This document shows, piece by piece, positions 9,861-20,420 of a DNA stretch of 53,514 nucleotides. The notes below the pieces were generated by a model, which saw only the letters and a list, made by a program, of their open reading frames with translations, was not told where the DNA came from and ran no database searches. The DNA is from Gemelliphila asaccharolytica. GTDB taxonomy: Bacteria; Bacillota; Bacilli; Staphylococcales; Gemellaceae. Location of the stretch: the NCBI RefSeq assembly GCF_001553005.1, contig NZ_KQ959856.1, forward strand, positions 1 to 53,514, read 5' to 3'. Both the position numbers and the translations under genes were made by a program. Every line of letters starts with the position of its first letter. Position 1 is the stretch's first letter.

Positions 9861-9872
9861 TAGGAGGTAAAA

Positions 9873-10496
9873 ATGCCTGTTGAAAAAAATAATATAAAAG
9901 AAAATCATGGTGATATAGAAAACAAAGAAAAATCTGAAAAACTAAACTCAGAAGAAGAAAAAAAAGAAAATAAAAAAGGTTTAGAAAAATCAGAAGAAGA
10001 TAAAAAAGAAGAACAAACTATTGAACAAATATTAGAAGCAAAAGTTTTAAAACTTGAAGAAGACTTAAAAATGTCTGAAGACAAATATTTAAGACTTTAT
10101 GCAGAATTTGAAAATTTCAAAAAAAGAAAGAACCAAGAAATTGCAACTAATAACAAATATAAAAGTCAAGATATAATATCTAAACTTATTCCAAGTATAG
10201 ATAATTTAGAAAGAGCAATTTCTAGTGTTAAAGAAAATGATGAAAATTCTCAAATAATAAAAGGAGTCAAAATGGTATGTGAAGGAGTTATGCACGCACT
10301 ATCAGAAGAAGGTGTTGAGGTAATAAATCCTACAGGTCAAGAATTTGATCCTAACTACCATCAGGCAGTATTAAAAGAAGAAAATAAAGAAAAAGAATCT
10401 AATACTATATTAGAAACTTTCCAAAAAGGCTATAAGCTAAAAGATAGAGTAATTAGACCAGCGATGGTAAAAGTAAACGTAACGGAGGAAAAATAG
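9873..10496 (+). CDS. grpE: Nucleotide exchange factor GrpE
   Basis: 207 residues. A highly charged Glu/Lys-rich N-terminal tail (about 1-60) leads into the long dimer helix (LEEDLKMSEDKYLRLYAEFENFKKR). The beta domain that contacts DnaK follows (PTGQEFDPNYHQAV and the C-terminal KLKDRVIRPAMVKV). GrpE releases ADP from DnaK. The start ATG is preceded by TAGGAGG. The stop TAG is directly followed by the dnaK ATG with no gap, which suggests translational coupling. Confidence 0.97.
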   Translation: MPVEKNNIKENHGDIENKEKSEKLNSEEEKKENKKGLEKSEEDKKEEQTIEQILEAKVLKLEEDLKMSEDKYLRLYAEFENFKKRKNQEIATNNKYKSQDIISKLIPSIDNLERAISSVKENDENSQIIKGVKMVCEGVMHALSEEGVEVINPTGQEFDPNYHQAVLKEENKEKESNTILETFQKGYKLKDRVIRPAMVKVNVTEEK

Positions 10497-12320
<1,824 letters not shown>

Positions 12321-12345
12321 GAAAATAAAAAAGAAAAATAAAATA

Positions 12346-12372
12346 TAAGGGAGTATATAACATACTCCCTTA
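12346..12372 (+). other. Hairpin between dnaK and dnaJ
   Basis: Perfect 11-bp stem TAAGGGAGTAT / ATACTCCCTTA (12346-12356, 12362-12372) with a 5-nt loop and no T run after it. It may protect the 3' end of the dnaK message or partly attenuate dnaJ. The dnaJ ribosome site (ACGAGGTAGAT) is outside the stem. Confidence 0.75.
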
Positions 12373-12391
12373 AAATAATAACGAGGTAGAT

Positions 12392-13549
12392 ATGGCAAAA
12401 AAAGATTATTATGAGGTATTAGGAATAAATAAAAACGCAACGCCTCAAGAAATAAAAAAAGCATATAGAAAATTATCAAAAAAATATCACCCCGACATCA
12501 ACAAAGAACCTGGAGCTGATAAAAAATTCAAAGAAATAACAGAAGCCTATGAAGTATTAAGTGATGAAAATAAAAAAGCCCAATATGACCAATTTGGTCA
12601 CAGTGCATTTGAAGGAGGGCAAGGAGGTTTCGGTGGAGGCTTCAGTGGCTTTAGTGGTGGCTTTAGTGGAGCAGATTTTGATGATTTAGGAGATATATTC
12701 TCTAGCTTTTTTGGAGGAGGAAATCGAAGAAGAAATCAAAATGGTCCTCGACAAGGAGAAGATTTATTACATAAAATCAATATAAGTTTTAAAGAATCTG
12801 TATTTGGAGCTAAAAAAACTATAAAAATTCAAAAAGATGTAAAATGTGATAAATGTTCAGGAACTGGTGCAAAAAGCTCTTCAGACGTAGAAACATGTAG
12901 AAATTGTCATGGTAGTGGAGTAGAAACATTTGTTCAACAAAGTGTTTTTGGACAAGTACAAAGCCAAAGAACTTGTTCGGTATGTAATGGTCGTGGTAAA
13001 TCTATAAAAAATAAATGCTCTCACTGTTTTGGAAAAGGATATAATAATAAGAGAGTAGAATATGAAATAGACATCCCAGCAGGAATCAAATCAGGACAAC
13101 GAGTAAGACTACAAGGTAAAGGTGGCTTTGGTTTAAATGGTGGACCAGCAGGGGACTTGTTTGTAGAAGTTCATGTAGAAGCTGATAGTTATTTCCACAG
13201 AGAAGGAGATGACATTTATACAAAATTAGAAATTTCACCAGCACAAGCAGTATTAGGTGCAAAAGTAGATGTAAGAACCTTAACTGGAGAAATAGAACTA
13301 AACATACCAGCTGGAACACAACATGGAAGAAAATTCAAACTATCAGGAAAAGGTGTAAAAAACGTTATGGGTTATGGAATGGGAGATCATTACATAATAG
13401 TATCCATAAAAATACCTAAAAATTTAACATCTAAAGAAAAAGAACTATATTCTGAACTAGCGAAAATAAGAGGAGAAAAATGTTCTAGCGAAGAAGGGTT
13501 TTTCAAAAAAGCAAAGAGAAAAATAAACGAAAAATTAGATGAATTATAA
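12392..13549 (+). CDS. dnaJ: Co-chaperone DnaJ (Hsp40)
   Basis: 385 residues, full class A architecture. The J domain carries KYHPDIN (HPD loop that triggers DnaK ATPase) at about 30-36. A Gly/Phe-rich linker follows (about 72-100). Four zinc modules come next: [24 protein letters not shown] and CSHCFGKG. The C-terminal substrate-binding and dimer domains end the protein. It delivers unfolded clients to DnaK. Last gene of the heat-shock operon, followed by a strong terminator. Confidence 0.98.
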   Translation: MAKKDYYEVLGINKNATPQEIKKAYRKLSKKYHPDINKEPGADKKFKEITEAYEVLSDENKKAQYDQFGHSAFEGGQGGFGGGFSGFSGGFSGADFDDLGDIFSSFFGGGNRRRNQNGPRQGEDLLHKINISFKESVFGAKKTIKIQKDVKCDKCSGTGAKSSSDVETCRNCHGSGVETFVQQSVFGQVQSQRTCSVCNGRGKSIKNKCSHCFGKGYNNKRVEYEIDIPAGIKSGQRVRLQGKGGFGLNGGPAGDLFVEVHVEADSYFHREGDDIYTKLEISPAQAVLGAKVDVRTLTGEIELNIPAGTQHGRKFKLSGKGVKNVMGYGMGDHYIIVSIKIPKNLTSKEKELYSELAKIRGEKCSSEEGFFKKAKRKINEKLDEL

Positions 13550-13581
13550 AAAGAGATATTTTTATAAATATCTCTTTTTTT
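13548..13581 (+). terminator. Terminator of the heat-shock operon
   Basis: 14-bp stem AAAAAGAGATATTT / AAATATCTCTTTTT with a 4-nt loop and a T tract. It starts at the dnaJ stop codon. The following ~200 bases (13582-13787) are AT-rich and hold nothing I can name. Confidence 0.88.
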
Positions 13582-13787
13582 AGGTCTAAAAATCAAATTA
13601 AATAATTTAAAAAAGAAGCAGAAAAAAATATCTAAAAAATACAAAGAAAAATATTTAAAAGTACAATCACTAAAAAATATATTAAAATTAAAAAATAATT
13701 TTATATAAATTTAATAAAAAAATTATAAGAATATCTCTATAAGTCAGCTATAATACAAAAAATAATGTAGATTTTTAATAAAAAAAT

Positions 13788-13796
13788 TGATATAAT
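13788..13796 (+). promoter_or_regulatory. Extended -10 promoter of the threonine aldolase gene
   Basis: TGATATAAT, i.e. TG-N-TATAAT, about 35 bases before the start codon. No good -35, as expected for an extended -10 promoter. Confidence 0.6.
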
Positions 13797-13831
13797 TAAG
13801 TGATTATATATTTTTTTTAAGGAGTGGTATG

Positions 13832-14854
13832 ATGTTACATTTTGAAAGTGATTATGCTAAAGGGGCATGTAAAGAAGTTTTAGAAGCAATAGTGAAAACA
13901 AATGATGAATATCTTGATTCATATGGCTTTGATAAATATACAATGTCAGCAAAAGAAAAGATTTTAAAAAAATGTAATATTAAAAATGGTGATGTATATC
14001 TTATTTCTGCAGGGACACAAACAAATGCAGTATCAATAGATTATTTATTAAAAACTTATGAAGGTGTAATATCTACAGATTGTGGACATATTGCTACTCA
14101 CGAAGCAGGAGCAATTGAATATACAGGGCATAAGGTAATAACAATAAAAAATAAAGAAGGAAAATTAGTTCCTAATGATTTGAGAAAATATCTACTAGAC
14201 TTTTATAATGACAAAAGTAATTATCATTATGTAAAACCGGGTACTGTGTATTTAACTCATCCTACAGAATATGGAACATTATACACAAAAGAAGAAATTA
14301 AAGAAATTTATGATATTTGTTCAAATTATGATATACCAATTTTTTTGGATGGAGCAAGATTAGGCTATGCACTTGCTTGTGAAGAAAATGATTTATCTTT
14401 AGAAGATATAGCTAAATATTGCAGTTGTTTTTATATTGGTGGAGCTAAAGTGGGGGCTTTATTTGGGGAAGCTGTAGTATTTACTAAAAAAGAAGAAAAA
14501 TACTTTAGACAGTTTATAAAAGGACATGGAGCATTACTTGCAAAAAGTAGACTTCTTGGAATAAGTTTTGACACTTTATTTACAGATGATTTATATATGA
14601 AAATTAGTACCCAAGCTATCGAAATGGCTAAAATTTTAAGAGAAGGCTTAATATCTAAAGGGTATAATTTTGCTTTTCAATCACCAACAAATCAACTATT
14701 TCCAATAGTTAAAGATGAAAAACTAAAAGAAATTTCTAAATATGTAAAATATACATATTGGGAAAAATATGATAAAGAACATTCAGTAATAAGATTAGTA
14801 ACTTCATGGTATACAAAACAACAAGATGTTGAAAAACTTCTTACATTTTTCTAA
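13832..14854 (+). CDS. Low-specificity L-threonine aldolase (PLP enzyme)
   Basis: 340 residues, beta-eliminating lyase fold, fold-type I PLP enzyme. It cleaves L-threonine or L-allo-threonine to glycine and acetaldehyde. Visible family features: N-terminal HFESDYAKGA; SAGTQTNAV (phosphate loop); ATHEAGAIEY (His that stacks on PLP); FLDGARL (Asp to the pyridine nitrogen); IGGAKVGAL (Lys forming the Schiff base). AAGGAG at 13819-13824 favours the second of two adjacent ATGs (13832) with 7-bp spacing over the one at 13829. The gene stands alone between terminators. Substrate preference is inferred from the family only. Confidence 0.88.
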   Translation: MLHFESDYAKGACKEVLEAIVKTNDEYLDSYGFDKYTMSAKEKILKKCNIKNGDVYLISAGTQTNAVSIDYLLKTYEGVISTDCGHIATHEAGAIEYTGHKVITIKNKEGKLVPNDLRKYLLDFYNDKSNYHYVKPGTVYLTHPTEYGTLYTKEEIKEIYDICSNYDIPIFLDGARLGYALACEENDLSLEDIAKYCSCFYIGGAKVGALFGEAVVFTKKEEKYFRQFIKGHGALLAKSRLLGISFDTLFTDDLYMKISTQAIEMAKILREGLISKGYNFAFQSPTNQLFPIVKDEKLKEISKYVKYTYWEKYDKEHSVIRLVTSWYTKQQDVEKLLTFF

Positions 14855-14905
14855 TTTTTTATTAAGTTTAATAGTATCGTGATAAAAAAGAATAAAAAAA
14901 TTATA

Positions 14906-14937
14906 AAAAACCAGTTAAAACAATCTAACTGGTTTTT
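14906..14937. terminator. Bidirectional terminator between threonine aldolase and HIT genes
   Basis: Perfect 12-bp stem AAAAACCAGTTA / TAACTGGTTTTT, 8-nt loop, with A and T tracts on both flanks. Shared by two convergent genes. Confidence 0.85.
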
Positions 14938-14978
14938 AATTTTTATAAATGCTGATTTTAAAATTATATTAATATATC

Positions 14979-15404
14979 TTATAAGTTTTTTGTTATATTT
15001 TCTTGAATTTCTAGAAAATCTTTTTCACTAAGTTTTTGTGGTGGCCATTTAACTTCTAAATTATCAAAATTAGCACTAGTATCTTTGTATCTAGGTACTA
15101 CATGGAAGTGTAAGTGGAAAACACTTTGTCCTGCATATTCTTCATTATTTTGAAAAATATTTATACCATCAGCATTAAATGCTTTTTTAACAGCATTTGC
15201 TATTTTAGGAAGTGATTTACCTAAATTAGCTGCTGTTTCTTCATCACAATCAAAAATATTTCTACAATGTTTTTTTGGTATAATCAAAGTATGTCCTTTA
15301 GCTATAGGAAATACATCTAAAAACGCATATACATTATCATCTTCATAAATTTTGTAGCTAGGGATTTCTTTATCTAATACTTTTTCAAAAATAGTTTTTT
15401 CCAT
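14979..15404 (-). CDS. hit: HIT family nucleotide hydrolase
   Basis: 141 residues. The histidine triad HLHFH is at H97, H99 and H101, followed by VVPR. The conserved GHTLIIPKKH segment is at about 37-46. HIT proteins of this branch (HinT/Hit) hydrolyse the phosphoramidate or ester bond of AMP-linked small molecules; the true substrate is unknown. The start ATG follows AGGAGTTTATAATT. It lies 24 bases after the phosphorylase gene on the same strand, so the two may be co-transcribed. Confidence 0.93.
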   Translation of the reverse strand: MEKTIFEKVLDKEIPSYKIYEDDNVYAFLDVFPIAKGHTLIIPKKHCRNIFDCDEETAANLGKSLPKIANAVKKAFNADGINIFQNNEEYAGQSVFHLHFHVVPRYKDTSANFDNLEVKWPPQKLSEKDFLEIQENITKNL

Positions 15405-15428
15405 AATTATAAACTCCTATTATATTTA

Positions 15429-16250
15429 TTATAAATTTTCTAATGTTTTTAACAATAAATTTTTTAAATTATGACTAATAGAGTTAGCCACATTTAATAC
15501 GTGCTCATGGTTGTGTTTTTTATTTTGAATTCCAGTTGCCATATTAGTAACACAAGATAAGACACTCACTTCGAGTTTTGCATGATTTGCAGCTATAACT
15601 TCGGGAACTGTTGACATTCCTACTAAGCCGCAACCTAAGGTTTTAAATGCTCTTATTTCAGCACGTGTTTCAAAATAAGGCCCCATAAAAAATCCATAAA
15701 CTCCTTTTTTTAAGGAAATGTTTAAATCTTTAGCTGATTTTAAAAGTGTAGAATTTATTTTTTCACTAAAAGGAGTAGTCATATCAACAAATCTTTCACC
15801 AAGTCGCAAATCATTTTCTCCTATTAAAGGATTATTTGAAACAAGAGAAATAAAATCATCAAGATAAATTATATCTCCTTCGCTAAAGTTTTCGTTAATA
15901 GCTCCACACGCATTAGTTATAAAAAGACCTTTAACTTTTAAAAATTTACAAATGTAAACAAAAAAGGTAACATCTTTCATACTATATCCTTCATAATAGT
16001 GAAGTCGCCCATTAAAAATCATTATATTTTTATTTTTTATACGACCAAAAGTAATTTTGTTTGAATGTCCTTTTACAGTAGAATAATTTTTTCTTATAGG
16101 GAAGTTAGGAATATCAAAGTAACTAAGTTCTTTTTGATTTTCTAATTCTAATTTTATTCCACTACCCAAGACAATAGCATAATCAATATTCTCTTTTACA
16201 AAATTTTCAATAAAGGATGTAGCTTCAATTATTTTGTTGTAGTAAGTCAT
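15429..16250 (-). CDS. Purine nucleoside phosphorylase, PNP/MTAP family
   Basis: 273 residues. It splits inosine or guanosine with phosphate to the base and ribose-1-phosphate. Features of the trimeric PNP class: IVLGSGIK near the N-terminus; GHSNKITFG phosphate-binding loop (about 60-68); FNGRLHYYEGYSM; FITNACGAIN; late GMSTVPEVIAANHAKLEVSVLSCVTNMATG. The usual TNAAGG is TNACGA here. The start ATG 16250 follows AGGAGGTACT; a longer start six codons upstream would lie almost at the transcription start. Divergent from the BmpA-type nucleoside importer, so uptake and phosphorolysis are probably linked. It resembles Bacillus PupG. Confidence 0.88.
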   Translation of the reverse strand: MTYYNKIIEATSFIENFVKENIDYAIVLGSGIKLELENQKELSYFDIPNFPIRKNYSTVKGHSNKITFGRIKNKNIMIFNGRLHYYEGYSMKDVTFFVYICKFLKVKGLFITNACGAINENFSEGDIIYLDDFISLVSNNPLIGENDLRLGERFVDMTTPFSEKINSTLLKSAKDLNISLKKGVYGFFMGPYFETRAEIRAFKTLGCGLVGMSTVPEVIAANHAKLEVSVLSCVTNMATGIQNKKHNHEHVLNVANSISHNLKNLLLKTLENL

Positions 16251-16280
16251 AGTACCTCCTTTTTTCATCTTATTAAGGAA

Positions 16281-16289
16281 ATTATAACA
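16281..16289 (-). promoter_or_regulatory. Extended -10 promoter of the phosphorylase gene
   Basis: Minus-strand TGTTATAAT (TG-N-TATAAT). It places the transcript start roughly 20-25 bases before the ATG at 16250 and argues against the longer start at 16268. Confidence 0.6.
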
Positions 16290-16398
16290 GAAAAATTTTA
16301 AAAAATAAATTAAAAAATATTTTGTTGGATTGTATTATAAGTAAATTTATCGAAAAATAAGCAAGTAAAAAATTTTTTTAAAATCGCTTGCAATTTAA

Positions 16399-16427
16399 TT
16401 GAAAATATAAGCGTTTTATGATATTAT
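16399..16427 (+). promoter_or_regulatory. bmpA promoter with cre-like element in the spacer
   Basis: TTGAAA (16399-16404), 17-bp spacer, TATTAT (16422-16427). The spacer contains TATAAGCGTTTTAT (16406-16419), 12 of 14 matches to the cre consensus TGWAARCGYTWWCA. CcpA binding here would repress nucleoside uptake when preferred sugars are present. Confidence 0.6.
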
Positions 16428-16461
16428 TTAGTTATAAAATTACTCAAAGGAGAAGTTTCAC

Positions 16462-17565
16462 ATGAAAAAATTATTTTCATTTTTATTGGTAGCATTATCA
16501 GTTGTTTTAGTTTTAACTGGATGTTCGTCTAAATCATCAGATAACAGTTCTAAGTCAGGTATGAAGATAGCAGTTGTTACTGATGAAGGAGGAGCGAAAG
16601 ATAAAAGTTTTAATCAAAGCAACGTAGAGTCAGTTGAAAAATGGGCTAAAGCTAATGGTGGAGAAGCTAAACAACCTATAGAAACTAAAAGTCAAGATAA
16701 AATAGTTCCTAATCTTGAAACAGCTTCAAAAGTAGGAGATATTATTTCTATTGCAGGGTTTTATTTTGAAAAAACATTACCAACAGTAGCACAAAAATTC
16801 CCTGATAAAAAATATATTCTTTTAGATGCCGTGGTTGACCAACCTAATGTTGTTTCTATTACTTTTAATGAAAATGAAGCTGGATATCTTGCAGGATATG
16901 CAGCAGCATTAAAATCAAAAACAGGGAAAGTTGGATTTATAGGAGGAGCAAAAATACCACCAGTTGTAAAATTTGGTGTAGGATTTGTTCAAGGAGCTAA
17001 AAAAGCAAATAAAGATATAGAAATTTTCTATCAATATAGTGGTTCATTTAATGACACAAATAAAGGAAAAACACTAGCATCAACTATGTATGATCAAGGA
17101 GCAGATATAATATTTGCAGCTGCAGGGGGAACAGGAAGTGGTGCTATAAAAGAAGCACAAGAACGTGCATTAAATGATGTTAAAGAAACTGGAGAAGTAG
17201 CTCATTTTGTTGTAGGTGTTGATAAAGACCAATATGATGAAGGAGTCTTTAAAGCTAAAGATAAAGATGGAAAAGAAGTATCAAAATCAGTTATTTTAAC
17301 TTCAGCAATTAAACGTATTGATGTTGCAGTAACTAAAGAATTAGACGACATCAAAGCAGGTAATTTCAAAGGTGGAAAAGACAATGCTAAATCATTATCT
17401 ATAAAAGATGATGGAGTTGGTCTACCAGAAAAAAATCCTAACTTAACAGAAGATATAATGGCTAAAATTCAAAAAGCAATTGATGAATTAAAATCAGGAT
17501 CAGTAACAGTAGCAAAAGAAGGATCTGAATTAACTGACCTTAACAAAGTAAACGGAGAAGTTTAA
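16462..17565 (+). CDS. BmpA-family nucleoside-binding lipoprotein
   Basis: 367 residues. The signal peptide (MKKLFSFLLVALSVVLVLTGC) is a lipoprotein type, with lipobox LTGC at about 18-21 and the lipidated Cys21 followed by a Ser/Lys-rich linker. The mature part is the Bmp/PnrA fold: AVVTDEGGAKDKSFNQS, ENEAGYLAGYAAAL, GFIGGAKIPPV and FAAAGGTGSGAIKEA. This family captures purine nucleosides outside the membrane and feeds the permease pair encoded next. RBS AAAGGAGAAG. A strong terminator follows, so this gene alone is probably made in excess over the rest of the transporter. Confidence 0.93.
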   Translation: MKKLFSFLLVALSVVLVLTGCSSKSSDNSSKSGMKIAVVTDEGGAKDKSFNQSNVESVEKWAKANGGEAKQPIETKSQDKIVPNLETASKVGDIISIAGFYFEKTLPTVAQKFPDKKYILLDAVVDQPNVVSITFNENEAGYLAGYAAALKSKTGKVGFIGGAKIPPVVKFGVGFVQGAKKANKDIEIFYQYSGSFNDTNKGKTLASTMYDQGADIIFAAAGGTGSGAIKEAQERALNDVKETGEVAHFVVGVDKDQYDEGVFKAKDKDGKEVSKSVILTSAIKRIDVAVTKELDDIKAGNFKGGKDNAKSLSIKDDGVGLPEKNPNLTEDIMAKIQKAIDELKSGSVTVAKEGSELTDLNKVNGEV

Positions 17566-17576
17566 TATTAATCTTT

Positions 17577-17622
17577 AGCAAAGAATAATTAGATTAAAGC
17601 TAATTGTTCTTTGCTTTTTTAT
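17577..17622 (+). terminator. Terminator inside the nucleoside transporter cluster
   Basis: 16-bp stem AGCAAAGAATAATTAG / CTAATTGTTCTTTGCT (one mismatch), 7-nt loop, then six T. It lies between the binding protein gene and the ATPase gene. Partial readthrough is the usual way to make more binding protein. The following ~200 bases to 17833 are AT-rich with only weak promoter-like TATACT (about 17795). Confidence 0.85.
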
Positions 17623-17833
17623 TTTAATCAAATTTAAATATTATTTATAAAATTTATAGAAAAAAATATGTTAAAAATTGTAAAACATTAACTATTAATA
17701 AAAATATCCTGTTTAACGAACGGATTTGAAATAAAAATTATATTTATTTTAAATAAATTAGTATTAAAACATATACATTTAAAATAAAATATATTATACT
17801 AAATAAGCAAATAAAAAATAGAGAGGTAAAAAA

Positions 17834-19345
17834 ATGTATGCAATAGAAATGCTAAACATAACTAAAAAGTTTGGTGACTTCTACGCAAACAAAGATATAA
17901 CAATACAGATAAAAAGAAATGAAATTCATGCACTATTAGGGGAAAATGGAGCAGGGAAATCTACACTTATGTCTGTTCTTTTTGGAATGTATCATCAAGA
18001 AGAAGGTGTTATTAAATTAAATGGCAAAGAAGTAGAGGTAAAAGATCCAAAACATGCTAATGAACTTGGAATAGGAATGGTTCATCAGCATTTCAAACTT
18101 ATAAAAAATTTTACAGTAACAGAAAATATAATTCTAGGTATGGAAGAAATTAAAAATGGTAAAATAGATACCAAAACTGCTGCTAAAAAAATATTGGACT
18201 TATCATTAAAATATGGTTTAAAAGTAGATCCCGATGCTCTTGTAAGTGAAATAACTGTAGGTATGCAACAAAGGGTAGAAATACTGAAAATGTTGTATAG
18301 AAATGCAGATATTTTAATTTTTGACGAACCTACAGCAGTTTTAACTCCTAAAGAAATTGAAGAATTTTTGATAATCTTGAAAAATTTAAAATCTGAAGGA
18401 AAAACAATTCTCTTAATAACTCACAAGCTTAATGAAATTATGGCAGTAGCAGATAGATGTAGTATCATAAGACGAGGAGAATATTTTGGAACGGTAGATA
18501 TTAAAGATGCTACTAAAGAAAAACTTGCAAGCTTGATGATAGGAAAAGATTTAGAAATTATTAATTATGAACGTTCAAGAGATAGCAAAAAAATAATTCT
18601 TGACATAAAAAATCTTTATGCCGACACAAAAGAAAAAAAAGATGCTCTCTATGATTTAAATTTAAATGTACATGAAAGAGAAATTTTAGGTATAGCAGGT
18701 GTAGATGGAAATGGTCAGCAACAATTTGTCGAAGTATTAAATGCTCTTTTAAAAACAACTAAAGGAAACATAATCTTCAATGGTAGAGAAATATCAAAAG
18801 AAAAAACAGCAAAAAGAAAAGAATTAGGTCTTGAAATTATTGCTGAAGATAGACATAAAGATGGATTAGTTTTAGACTTTACTATAGAGGAAAATTCAGT
18901 ATTAGAAAATTACTATACAAAAAAATATTCTAAAAATGGTTTTCTTAAAAAAGCACCTATATCTAAATTTGCAAAAGAACTTTGTGAAAAGTATGATGTT
19001 CGTAAAGCAGGAGATGAAAAAATATTAGCTAGAAGTATGAGTGGTGGTAACCAGCAAAAACTAATAATAGGTAGAGCTTTAGAACTCAATCCAAAATTAT
19101 TGGTTACAACCCAACCTACTAGAGGACTTGATGTAGGAGCTATTAATAGTATACATAAAATGTTAATCTCATATAGAGATAAAGGTAATTCAGTAATTTT
19201 AATATCATATGATTTAGATGAAATTTTAACTTTATCTGATAGAATAGCAGTAATGCACAATGGTAACATAATAGATGTAGTTGACAATGATGAAAATGTA
19301 ACAAAAGAACAGTTAGGATTATTAATGGCTGGAGTAAAGAAATAG
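17834..19345 (+). CDS. Nucleoside ABC importer, double ATPase subunit (NupO/RbsA type)
   Basis: 503 residues, two fused ABC ATPase domains. Domain 1 has Walker A GENGAGKST (about 37-45), Walker B ILIFDEPTAVL and a degenerate signature VGMQQ. Domain 2 has a degenerate Walker A (GVDGNGQQQ, without the Lys) but a good signature MSGGNQQK, plus TQPTRGLDVGA. Such complementary degeneracy is normal for the sugar/nucleoside importer class. It powers uptake with the two permeases encoded immediately after. RBS GAGAGGT. Ten bases separate it from the next gene. Confidence 0.92.
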   Translation: MYAIEMLNITKKFGDFYANKDITIQIKRNEIHALLGENGAGKSTLMSVLFGMYHQEEGVIKLNGKEVEVKDPKHANELGIGMVHQHFKLIKNFTVTENIILGMEEIKNGKIDTKTAAKKILDLSLKYGLKVDPDALVSEITVGMQQRVEILKMLYRNADILIFDEPTAVLTPKEIEEFLIILKNLKSEGKTILLITHKLNEIMAVADRCSIIRRGEYFGTVDIKDATKEKLASLMIGKDLEIINYERSRDSKKIILDIKNLYADTKEKKDALYDLNLNVHEREILGIAGVDGNGQQQFVEVLNALLKTTKGNIIFNGREISKEKTAKRKELGLEIIAEDRHKDGLVLDFTIEENSVLENYYTKKYSKNGFLKKAPISKFAKELCEKYDVRKAGDEKILARSMSGGNQQKLIIGRALELNPKLLVTTQPTRGLDVGAINSIHKMLISYRDKGNSVILISYDLDEILTLSDRIAVMHNGNIIDVVDNDENVTKEQLGLLMAGVKK

Positions 19346-19355
19346 GAGGGGAAAA

Positions 19356-20420
19356 ATGATTAAAAAGGTTTTAGTAAATGCAGTATTACCTATTCTTGTT
19401 TCTTTTATAGTAGGAGCATTAATAGTAACAGCTGTAGGAGCAGATTTAGGAGCAGTAACAAGTGTAATAGGAAGTGTATTTAGTGATAATTCGAGTATAG
19501 CAGAAGTTCTTGTGTCAACAATACCATTTATATGTACAGGTCTTTCAGTTGCTTTTGCATTTAGAACCGGAATGTTTAATATAGGTTCAGAAGGACAATT
19601 CATAATGGGAGGATTGTTTGCAGGTTTTGTAGGAATTGTAATGCAAGGTATGAACTTTTATTTAGTCCTTATATGCACGATGATAACAGCAATAATATCA
19701 GGAGGTCTATGGGGAGCGATAGCAGGATATTTAAAAGCTAAACTAAATATAAGTGAAGTTGTTGTAACTATAATGTTAAATTATGTTGCTTTATATTTTG
19801 TTCAATTTTTTGTACCTAAATACATTAGGGGAACAAATGATATAATTTCAAAAACAATAGTTCATACTGATGGAAAAGGATATTTACAAAATGACTTTAT
19901 TTATTCAATATTTGGAAACACAAGATTAGGAACAGATTTGATAATATCAATATTAGCATTATTTATATTTTATATAATAATGGAAAAAACAGTTTTTGGT
20001 TATGAACTTAGAGCAGTAGGATATAATAAATATGCTTCTAAATTTGTAGGAATAAAAGTAAATAGAAATACTGTATTATCAATGTTTATATCAGGAGCCT
20101 TTGCAGGAATAGGAGGAGCCTTGTATAATATGGGACCTGTAGGACAAGTAGTAGTTGGAACAACTTTCCAAGGATATGGATATATGGGAATAGCAGTTGC
20201 GTTAATTGGAGCAAATACAGCTTTAGGAGTTTTATTAGGCTCATTACTTTTTGGATTTTTATATGTAATAACACCACTTTTAGCTTTTGTTGGGATACCA
20301 AAAGATATTGCAAATATTTTGATAGGACTTATTGTATTATTTGTTGCAGCAAAAGCAATCTTCGAGTCTAAATTTATAACTAAACTATTTAGAAACAAAA
20401 AACTGAAAGGAGAAAAATAG
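19356..20420 (+). CDS. Nucleoside ABC importer permease 1 (NupP-like)
   Basis: 354 residues, hydrophobic throughout with about 8-10 membrane helices. It is a BPD transporter type 2 (RbsC/branched-chain) family permease. Visible family segments: FRTGMFNIGSEGQFIMGG; NISEVVVTIMLNYVALY; ELRAVGYNKYASKFVGI (cytoplasmic loop that meets the ATPase); SGAFAGIGGALY. RBS TAGGAGG. Its stop codon directly abuts the next start. It forms the channel heterodimer with the next gene product. Confidence 0.92.
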   Translation: MIKKVLVNAVLPILVSFIVGALIVTAVGADLGAVTSVIGSVFSDNSSIAEVLVSTIPFICTGLSVAFAFRTGMFNIGSEGQFIMGGLFAGFVGIVMQGMNFYLVLICTMITAIISGGLWGAIAGYLKAKLNISEVVVTIMLNYVALYFVQFFVPKYIRGTNDIISKTIVHTDGKGYLQNDFIYSIFGNTRLGTDLIISILALFIFYIIMEKTVFGYELRAVGYNKYASKFVGIKVNRNTVLSMFISGAFAGIGGALYNMGPVGQVVVGTTFQGYGYMGIAVALIGANTALGVLLGSLLFGFLYVITPLLAFVGIPKDIANILIGLIVLFVAAKAIFESKFITKLFRNKKLKGEK

